From the NCBI RefSeq assembly GCF_003367475.1, contig NZ_QRHA01000004.1, positions 124,001 through 188,000 on the forward strand: a stretch of DNA of 64,000 nucleotides, read 5' to 3'. The DNA is from Alteromonas aestuariivivens. GTDB taxonomy: Bacteria > Pseudomonadota > Gammaproteobacteria > Enterobacterales > Alteromonadaceae. Below, in pieces: positions 55,789 through 64,000 of the stretch (position 1 is its first letter; the number at the start of each line of letters is the position of its first letter). The notes beneath the pieces were generated by a model that had not been told where the DNA came from, did no database searches, and saw only the letters and a program-made list of their open reading frames with translations. The position numbers were made by a program, and so were the translations under genes.

Positions 55789-56517
55789 TTACAGTTCAAA
55801 GTCTACGCCGTAGGAAACAGCGAATTTGACTGAATCATTGTCATATGCGCCACCAGCAGCTGGCTCGTCATCGTCCATATCAGTTCCGGTGATTGCAAAG
55901 CTGAAACCGTCACGTGAAATGGATACACCCCAGTCGTTGTAGGATTCAGTTACACCGTTGAACGCTTCTGCGAAATCACCCTGGTGGTTACCCACGTGCA
56001 GGCCGATCTCAGTGCCGCTTTCCAGTGCAATGGTATAATCCAAAGAAACGTAAGTTGCTTCACCAAAACCAAAGTCCTGACCCTCGCCTTCTTCAGCTTC
56101 GGTGTTCGCCAGAACGTATAAAGTGGCGCTAAAGTTTCCAAAACCTAATGTTCCGTATACTTCACCAAAATCAAACTCGGCAACGTCGTCATAGTTGTAG
56201 TACAGGTAACCAACGTCGTAGCTGAAGCTGCCAGCTTCGCCAGAAAAGCCGAAGTACAGGTCATGCTCGTAAGAATATACGTCGTCAGCGCCGTAATTTA
56301 CATTTGAAGCCCATGTACCTGCGTAGAAGCCGCTGTCTGAAGCATAGTCAATTCCGCCCTGAACCGCTGCGTCATTGGTAGTTTGAGTCAGTCCACGCCA
56401 GATATAGTTATTCGTTACGCTGACGTTAGCTGAAAGTGAATCAGCGTAGCTTGGCATAGCGACTAAAGAAGCTGATGCAACAGCCAATGCTAAAACTGAT
56501 TTTGAAACTAATTTCAT
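55789..56517 (-). CDS. TorF-family putative porin
   Basis: 242 aa from the ATG at 56517 (GGAGA 8 bases upstream). Signal peptide SKSVLALAVASASLVAMPSYA, then the TIGR02001/TorF start LSANVSVTNNYIWRGLTQTTNDAAVQGGIDYASDSGFYAGTWASNV (about 23-67) and tandem amphipathic strands (HDLYFGFSGEAGSFSYDVGYLYYNY). It is very acidic with Gly/Tyr-rich strands and ends in FAVSYGVDFEL. It is thought to be an outer-membrane barrel. The preceding intergenic region (56518-56757) carries its promoter. Confidence 0.9.
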   Translation of the reverse strand: MKLVSKSVLALAVASASLVAMPSYADSLSANVSVTNNYIWRGLTQTTNDAAVQGGIDYASDSGFYAGTWASNVNYGADDVYSYEHDLYFGFSGEAGSFSYDVGYLYYNYDDVAEFDFGEVYGTLGFGNFSATLYVLANTEAEEGEGQDFGFGEATYVSLDYTIALESGTEIGLHVGNHQGDFAEAFNGVTESYNDWGVSISRDGFSFAITGTDMDDDEPAAGGAYDNDSVKFAVSYGVDFEL

Positions 56518-56907
56518 TGTGTGTTCTCCGTTGAAATTAAAAACTTTGTTTTTCAAAGGTTTTCTGTCTTCATATTATTTTTGTACTGTCCTAGTACGCA
56601 AAACTGATGCCCGTTAACGAGAAACTGAAAGAAATTTACAACAATATAGTAAACTTCTGATTTTTAAGTGTTTTAAAGTGTTTCATTGTTAGCAACTGAA
56701 ACGTCTACATACGATTGCACCAAACTTAATGCACAATAATGATGCAATGATGCGCAAATGGTGCAATTAACGACCTTTTTTCGACGCACAGATTTAGGTA
56801 CACTTTTGCGCCATAGCCCGGTTTACGCTGTTACAGGACGGCCGGGTCAACCAAAGCCTCAGCCTTCCCGTGCCGGGCCTTACTTTTTGCAGCAGGAACT
56901 TACTTGT
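56518..56907. other. Intergenic region between the TorF-like gene and rpe
   Basis: About 390 bases. A GC-rich imperfect stem (56838-56880 region, GGCCGGG with CCCGTGCC) is followed by GGGCCTTACTTTTTG and might act as a weak attenuator before rpe. The reading frame that extends rpe upstream to 56758 is not supported by a ribosome site. No RNA gene is visible. Confidence 0.4.
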
Positions 56908-57576
56908 ATGAGCGACTACCTGATCGCCCCTTCCATTTTATCCGCCGATTTTGCCCGACTAGGAGAAGAGGTCGAAAAAGTTATGGCGGCTGGCGCCGAT
57001 GTCGTTCATTTCGATGTCATGGACAATCATTACGTCCCAAACCTGACGTTCGGGCCGATGATTTGTGAGGCGCTCAGAAAGTACGGCATTGAGGCACCCA
57101 TAGACGTTCATTTGATGGTAAGCCCTGTTGACGAATTGATTCGCAGCTTTGCCGATGCCGGTGCCACCATGATTAGCTTTCACCCGGAAGCCACTTCGCA
57201 TCTTGACCGTTCTCTGCAGTTAATCATTGATTCAGGCTGCCAGCCCGGACTGGTCTTCAACCCGGCTACCCCGCTTCATTATCTCGACCACATTATGGAC
57301 AAACTCCATCACATACTGCTGATGTCAGTGAATCCCGGCTTCGGAGGGCAGTCTTTTATACCCTCTACATTTGATAAACTTCGTCAGGTTCGGCAAAAAA
57401 TTGAAAAAAGTGGCCAAAACATCCGGCTTGAAATTGACGGCGGGGTAAAAGTCGATAACATTCGTGCCATCGCCGAAGCAGGTGCAGACATGTTTGTTGC
57501 GGGCTCAGCCATATTCAACGCTCCGGATTACGCTGAAGTGATCCGGCAAATGCGTTGTGAGCTTGCCAAAGCATAG
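56908..57576 (+). CDS. rpe: Ribulose-phosphate 3-epimerase
   Basis: 222 aa from the ATG at 56908 (AGGA upstream); E. coli Rpe is 225. TIM-barrel enzyme of the pentose phosphate cycle. [45 protein letters not shown] (about 5-49), DVHLMVS near 67, [14 protein letters not shown] near 139 and LEIDGGV near 172 hold the metal and phosphate ligands. In E. coli it lies dam-rpe-gph-trpS; here gph is missing and an accessory block separates dam from rpe. Confidence 0.97.
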   Translation: MSDYLIAPSILSADFARLGEEVEKVMAAGADVVHFDVMDNHYVPNLTFGPMICEALRKYGIEAPIDVHLMVSPVDELIRSFADAGATMISFHPEATSHLDRSLQLIIDSGCQPGLVFNPATPLHYLDHIMDKLHHILLMSVNPGFGGQSFIPSTFDKLRQVRQKIEKSGQNIRLEIDGGVKVDNIRAIAEAGADMFVAGSAIFNAPDYAEVIRQMRCELAKA

Positions 57577-57629
57577 TCACCGAATTCGCATATCAATGAA
57601 GTAATATTCCACAGTTAGGTAACATAAGC

Positions 57630-58640
57630 ATGAGCAACAAACCCGTCGTACTCAGTGGCTGTCAGCCGTCAGGACAACTCACCTTGGGCAACTACATGGG
57701 CGCACTAAAGCAATGGGTTGCCATGCAGGATGATTATCAATGCCTTTATATGCTGGTAGATCTCCATGCCATTACTGTGCGGCAGGAACCTGAAAAGCTT
57801 ACCAATGCGTGCCTGGACGGCCTGGCACTGTATCTGGCCTGTGGCATCGACCCTGCGAAAAGTACCCTGTTTGTGCAGTCTCACGTGCCGGAACACGCCC
57901 AGCTGGCCTGGGTTCTTAACTGCTACACGCAAATGGGCGAACTGAACCGCATGACCCAGTTCAAAGACAAGTCGGCTAAAAATGAAAATAACATCAATGC
58001 CGGCCTGTTCACCTACCCGGCCCTGATGGCCGCGGACATACTGGTTTATCAGGCGAATCAGGTGCCCGTTGGCGACGATCAGAAGCAGCACCTCGAACTG
58101 GCCCGCGATATCGCAACCCGGATGAATAACATCTATGGTGATGTATTTGCCGTTCCGGAGCCGTTTATTCCGGAATTCGGTGCCCGCATTATGAGCTTGC
58201 AGGAACCGACCAAGAAAATGTCGAAATCCGACGACAATCCGAACAACTTTATTGGTTTGCTGGAAGAACCCAAGAAAATTACCAAGAAAATCAAGCGCGC
58301 GGTCACCGATTCAGACGAACAGGCCCGCATTTATTTTGACCGGGCTGAAAAGCCGGGCGTATCAAACTTGCTTACACTGCTGTCACTGGCAACAGGAAAG
58401 AGTGTGGATGCACTGGTCCCGGAATACGAAGACAAAATGTACGGCCACCTTAAAGGCGATGTGGCTGATGCGGTGGTGGCACTTTTAGAGCCAGTACAGG
58501 CCAGGTTCAAAGCCTTTCGTGAAGACCGAGCCTACCTGGACACAGTAATGAAACAGGGTGCCGAGCAGGCGTCGGCACGCGCAGCAAAAACGCTCTCTGA
58601 CGTCTACCAGGCAATTGGCTTTCTGGCCAAACCGAGATAA
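57630..58640 (+). CDS. trpS: Tryptophanyl-tRNA synthetase
   Basis: 336 aa class I synthetase. The HIGH-like motif is [14 protein letters not shown] (near 14-27), [15 protein letters not shown] near 105, [34 protein letters not shown] near 128 and KMSKS near 195. It charges tRNA-Trp. It follows rpe by 53 bases and is followed after 22 bases by pabA. Confidence 0.98.
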   Translation: MSNKPVVLSGCQPSGQLTLGNYMGALKQWVAMQDDYQCLYMLVDLHAITVRQEPEKLTNACLDGLALYLACGIDPAKSTLFVQSHVPEHAQLAWVLNCYTQMGELNRMTQFKDKSAKNENNINAGLFTYPALMAADILVYQANQVPVGDDQKQHLELARDIATRMNNIYGDVFAVPEPFIPEFGARIMSLQEPTKKMSKSDDNPNNFIGLLEEPKKITKKIKRAVTDSDEQARIYFDRAEKPGVSNLLTLLSLATGKSVDALVPEYEDKMYGHLKGDVADAVVALLEPVQARFKAFREDRAYLDTVMKQGAEQASARAAKTLSDVYQAIGFLAKPR

Positions 58641-58662
58641 CAGGCACCTGACGGGGCACGCC

Positions 58663-59265
58663 GTGCTGTTACTGATTGATAATTTTGATTCGTTCACCCA
58701 CAACCTGGCGCGGTATTTTGTCGAGTTGGGGGAAGATGTGGAGGTAGTGCGTAACCACTGCATCAGCCTGAATGACATTCAGGAGATGTCCCCCGATCAT
58801 CTGGTGATATCTCCCGGCCCCTGTACCCCTAATGAGGCTGGAATAAGTTTACAGGCCATACAGAAATTTGCCGGCCATATCCCGCTGCTGGGAGTGTGCC
58901 TGGGTCACCAGGCGATTGGTCAGGTGTTTGGTGCAAAAGTGGTGCAGGCGAAGCAAATTCGCCATGGAAAGGTTTCGCCGGTAGCCCATTCAAATAGTGG
59001 CTTGTGTAATGGCCTGCCAAACCCGTTCAATGCCACCCGCTACCATTCTCTGGTGCTGGAGCCTTCGTCGCTGCCAGGTTGTTTGCAGGTTGACGCCTGG
59101 TGCGAATATTCGAATGGCTACCGTGAAATCATGGCCATCAGCCACCGGGCGTTGCCGGTATGGGGGGTGCAGTTCCACCCTGAGTCTCTGCTTACCGAAT
59201 GTGGCCATGAACTGCTGGCGCGGTATCTCAAAAACGCCAATTCGCATTTACCTGCAGCGGTATAA
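58663..59265 (+). CDS. pabA: Aminodeoxychorismate/anthranilate synthase amidotransferase subunit
   Basis: 200 aa from the GTG at 58663 (start of MLLLIDNFDSFTHNLARYF). Class I glutamine amidotransferase: oxyanion PGPCTPNEAG near 49, catalytic Cys in GVCLGHQAIGQVFGA near 77, and the His-Glu pair in VQFHPESLLT near 168. It supplies ammonia to the PabB (folate) and probably TrpE synthases; there is no separate trpG in view. It lies upstream of argD as in E. coli (pabA-argD). Confidence 0.94.
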   Translation: MLLLIDNFDSFTHNLARYFVELGEDVEVVRNHCISLNDIQEMSPDHLVISPGPCTPNEAGISLQAIQKFAGHIPLLGVCLGHQAIGQVFGAKVVQAKQIRHGKVSPVAHSNSGLCNGLPNPFNATRYHSLVLEPSSLPGCLQVDAWCEYSNGYREIMAISHRALPVWGVQFHPESLLTECGHELLARYLKNANSHLPAAV

Positions 59266-59389
59266 CACTCAATTTGCCACAAATTTAACTGCCCAAATAC
59301 CCGAAAATGAAGGTATTATTGACCCGAATCGCTGGTACCATTGAGAGTATAGGCAGGATATTGGGTAAAGTGGCAGGAGCTACCCTCGT

Positions 59390-60553
59390 ATGACAGACAC
59401 CGCAGCAACGCTGCCTTCCATTGACGAGCGTTTTGACAACCTATTGATTTCTCAGGCGCGGGTGCACCAAATGTTGGGGCGTCGCAGCCCCGGCGAAGTA
59501 AGATACGAAGAGTCCGAACAGGCCGATGCACGGCGGGAATTGCTGCATGTCGAGAAGGTGGCACTGCGGGATCTCGAACGTAAGGCGCTCAGCGACGCCA
59601 GTTTCCTCGATTCATTACGCAACAATCTGCACAACTCACTCATCACCGAACTGAAACAGCAGACCGATAACTCACGGACTCTGTTTAATCAAGTTCTAAA
59701 CCTCACCGATGACGCCACTCAGATGCTCGACAATCTGGCTCTGAAGGCATCAACAATCTCCAAAATCGAACCGTATGCCGCAGCCCAGCCCTGGTTGTAT
59801 GACGAACTGATTCAAACGGTCAATTCGCCTGCACACCGCAGAAAAGACTCCCGAGGCCGGGTTATTCAGGTTGAATCTTTGCGCACTGCACTGAGTTTTC
59901 TTGGCATCGACAATCTGCGTTTACAGTTACCTCTTTATGTATATAAGCGCACACTGCCCGTTATTACGGATCCCTACCCGACCATCAAGCATCAGTTATG
60001 GCAGTACGGTTTGGGAACGGCGGTGACGGCACGGGAACTGACAAAATTTTATACTGCCAAACCTACTGACGCCTACGTGCTGGGACTGCTCAGCAACATT
60101 GGCCGCTGTGCCATTCACCGTCTTTACTTTCGACTGTTTGACAAACTCCATCGTCAGGCACTGCAGGAAGCACAGAACAAGCGGCAACGGGAGATCCACG
60201 ACGGATTACTGCAGGTACAACCCTCGGCCAATTTTCTGATTGCTTTGCAAAATGAATACGCCGATAAGTTCACCGCTGATTTGTTTGAACACATGCTATT
60301 CAAACGTCTCAACCTGACCAATCCAATGCGCCAGATAGCAAAAGCGGACTGGGAACCTGGCTCCTTGGCACATATTCTTCATCTCGCCCGATGTTACACC
60401 CGATTCAGGATGCTAAGGCCCCGCCGCTACATCGAGAAAGACGAGGCAAAAGCCTATCTGCTGTCTCTGAAGTACCCCACAGGTGCATTGGAATCGCTTA
60501 AAGAGTTGGACATATTTCAACCTCCGCTGGCTGAAGAAGCAGAAAACGACTAA
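59390..60553 (+). CDS. HDOD-domain protein
   Basis: 387 aa, cytoplasmic. The HDOD core spans about residues 95-270: LFNQVLNLTDDATQMLDNLALKASTISKIEPYAAAQPWLYDELIQTVNSP, ESLRTALSFLGIDNLRLQLPLYVYKRTLP, LWQYGLGTAVTARELTKFY and AYVLGLLSNIGRCAIHRLYF. Metal-dependent phosphohydrolase residues of true HD enzymes are not retained, as in HDOD regulators. Such proteins take part in signalling or RNA stress pathways. It sits between pabA and argD. Confidence 0.88.
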   Translation: MTDTAATLPSIDERFDNLLISQARVHQMLGRRSPGEVRYEESEQADARRELLHVEKVALRDLERKALSDASFLDSLRNNLHNSLITELKQQTDNSRTLFNQVLNLTDDATQMLDNLALKASTISKIEPYAAAQPWLYDELIQTVNSPAHRRKDSRGRVIQVESLRTALSFLGIDNLRLQLPLYVYKRTLPVITDPYPTIKHQLWQYGLGTAVTARELTKFYTAKPTDAYVLGLLSNIGRCAIHRLYFRLFDKLHRQALQEAQNKRQREIHDGLLQVQPSANFLIALQNEYADKFTADLFEHMLFKRLNLTNPMRQIAKADWEPGSLAHILHLARCYTRFRMLRPRRYIEKDEAKAYLLSLKYPTGALESLKELDIFQPPLAEEAEND

Positions 60554-60792
60554 ATTTTTTGTGGATAATCATGCAATACGAGAGGCGACGGGCGTTACTC
60601 CCTGACAACGCCATCTGCCTTTGAAGCGGATTAAAAAAGTACGGTCTCACGGCAGCCATTGCCATTCTACATAGTTATGCACTTTTCCTGCAAAACCTGC
60701 CAAACCCCTTTAAAATCAAGGGCTGCAGGGCTTCCAAGGGAAGACATTTGATAACATTACTGGCATACTGTCAGGCCAGATTGCTCATTCAA

Positions 60793-60818
60793 TGCATACG
60801 AGCACACGTGCGTATGCA
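60793..60818. repeat. 26-bp imperfect palindrome before argD
   Basis: TGCATACG (60793-60800) is the reverse complement of CGTATGCA (60811-60818), with a GC-rich centre containing GCACACGTGC. It lies 19 bases before the argD ATG, in the 5' leader, so it could be an operator or an RNA hairpin close to the ribosome site (AGAGG). A weak ArgR-like half site ATTCA is nearby at 60787-60791. Confidence 0.6.
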
Positions 60819-60834
60819 AGACTCAGAGGTTTAA

Positions 60835-62046
<1,212 letters not shown>

Positions 62047-62071
62047 TGCCTTCTGGCTTGAGTAAGCGAAC

Positions 62072-63106
62072 ATGAATATTATTCGCCCAATCACGGCTGC
62101 AGATTATCATTCCCTGCACGACATCGCGGTGGACTCCGGTATCGGCTTTACGTCGCTACCGGTGAACGAAAACCTGCTGAAAAACAAAATTGAACGTGCA
62201 GAATGGTCGTTCCAACAAACTCCCAGCCAGCCTGGCAGGGAGTCGTATCTGTTTGTAATGGAAGACTCAACAACCGGTGAAGTGGTCGGTACGTCCGGCA
62301 TCGAGGCGGCCGTTGGCATCGACGATGCTTTTTATCATTACCATTTGGGGAAAGTGGTCCACGCATCCCGGGAACTGAAGATCCACAATACGGCAGAAAT
62401 ACTGACCTTCTGTAACGACTACACCGGGGTCACCGAAATCTGCACCCTGTTTCTCAAAGACAAAGCCCGGCAAGGGTTAAACGGACGCCTGCTGTCCAAG
62501 TGCCGGTTTCTGTTTATGATTGAGCATCGCCATCGCTTTGCGGAAACAGTAATTGCCGAAATGCGCGGTGTCAGCGACGAAAAGGGGCGCTCACCATTTT
62601 GGGAGTGGCTGGAAGAGCATTTCTTTTCCATGGACTTTCCCACCGCAGACTATCTGACCGGAATTGGTAACAAGGTGTTCATTGCCGAACTGATGCCAAA
62701 GTACCCCATCTACGTTAAGCTGCTCAGCGAAGAAGCCCAGGCGGTCATTGGCCAGGTGCACACAAAAACCCGCCCTGCCCTGCGTTTATTGCAGGAGGAA
62801 GGGTTCAGCTGCAGAGGGTACGTGGACATTTTCGATGCCGGCCCGACAGTGGAAGCCAACCTGAGCCACATTCGATCAGCCCAGGCCAGCCGTAAACTGC
62901 CAGTAGTCATTGACGATCAAACCGCAGCGCTAGGACAGTCCTGCTACATCATCAATACTTCTGTGAAAGATTTCCGCGCCATAGCCACAGAGATGGCAGT
63001 CAGCGAGGAACAGCAGGTAGCCGTATTATCCCGACAGGCGGCGGCTGCACTGAATATTAGTGAGGGTGATTCCGTTCGTTTCACCCCGGTAAAATTCAGA
63101 GACTAA
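62072..63106 (+). CDS. astA: Arginine N-succinyltransferase
   Basis: 344 aa, the AstA family length. Motifs IIRPITAADYHSLHDIAVDSGIGFTSLP, SFQQTPSQPGRESYLFVMEDSTTGEVVGTSGIEAAVG, LHKDK-type NDYTGVTEICTLFLKDKARQGLNGRLLSKCRFLFM and the C-terminal RAIATEMAVSEEQQVAVLSRQAAAALNISEGDSVRFTPV are typical. It transfers succinyl from succinyl-CoA to arginine, the first step of the AST pathway. It follows argD by 25 bases. Confidence 0.96.
   Translation: MNIIRPITAADYHSLHDIAVDSGIGFTSLPVNENLLKNKIERAEWSFQQTPSQPGRESYLFVMEDSTTGEVVGTSGIEAAVGIDDAFYHYHLGKVVHASRELKIHNTAEILTFCNDYTGVTEICTLFLKDKARQGLNGRLLSKCRFLFMIEHRHRFAETVIAEMRGVSDEKGRSPFWEWLEEHFFSMDFPTADYLTGIGNKVFIAELMPKYPIYVKLLSEEAQAVIGQVHTKTRPALRLLQEEGFSCRGYVDIFDAGPTVEANLSHIRSAQASRKLPVVIDDQTAALGQSCYIINTSVKDFRAIATEMAVSEEQQVAVLSRQAAAALNISEGDSVRFTPVKFRD

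Positions 63107-64000
<894 letters not shown>

Noticed and set aside
56758..56907. Upstream extension of rpe by 50 codons
   Set aside because: The extra residues do not match the family, whose proteins start at the [15 protein letters not shown] segment.

Overview
The window is a chromosomal stretch of a free-living, probably marine gammaproteobacterium of the Alteromonadales type. The evidence is the gene families and their order: E. coli-like blocks (tatABCD, orn-rsgA-psd, yibN-grxC-secB-gpsA, cpxPRA, argCBFGH, mrcA-pilMNOPQ-aroKB-damX-dam, rpe-trpS, pabA-argD-astA-astD) mixed with a very large TonB-dependent receptor, a TorF-like porin, a DUF4382 lipoprotein and a HDOD protein, all common in that order. 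Base composition is even and coding is dense on both strands. I saw no insertion sequence, prophage, CRISPR array or rRNA.

Layout. 1-6448: a cut-off sensor gene, tatD, a small periplasmic protein, tatC/tatB/tatA, an unknown exported protein and ilvIH. 6719-14150: maoP-like gene, DUF4442 thioesterase-like protein, the large TonB receptor, and a solute-binding protein paired with a chemoreceptor. 14186-14629: tRNA-Gly(GCC) followed by a tandem array of 103-bp repeats that each carry pieces of the tRNA 3' end. 14767-24147: orn, rsgA, psd, an EamA transporter, a phosphodiesterase, a MerC-domain protein behind a Zur-type operator, yibQ, envC, yibN, grxC, secB, gpsA. 24913-30360: trmL, pldB-like hydrolase, cpxA-cpxR with divergent cpxP, mgsA. 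30536-37557: arginine biosynthesis argCBFGH-argA, headed by tandem ARG boxes and a long leader. 37622-42876: an alpha/beta hydrolase, yghU, the DUF4382 lipoprotein and maeA. 42931-58640: mrcA divergent from pilMNOPQ, then aroK, aroB, damX-like, dam, three or so reverse-strand accessory genes, rpe and trpS. 58663-64000: pabA, a HDOD protein and the arginine-succinyltransferase genes argD/astC, astA and astD (cut by the window end).

Functional themes. Arginine is made (argCBFGH, argA) and degraded (argD/astC, astA, astD) from the same window. A consensus ArgR operator also lies upstream of the TonB receptor. Envelope functions dominate the rest: Tat export, Cpx stress response, SecB, EnvC/YibQ, PBP1A, and the type IV pilus alignment and secretin complex.

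The strongest candidate for something undescribed is the argC leader (about 30590-30908). It has a 42-codon leader ORF with a near-ideal Shine-Dalgarno sequence and arginine codons clustered at its end. The last Arg codon lies five bases before a perfect 16-bp stem followed by a U-run. This looks like arginine-responsive transcription attenuation layered on ArgR repression. Other good leads are the tRNA-Gly repeat array, the Zur box on the MerC-like gene, and the ARG box on the TonB receptor.
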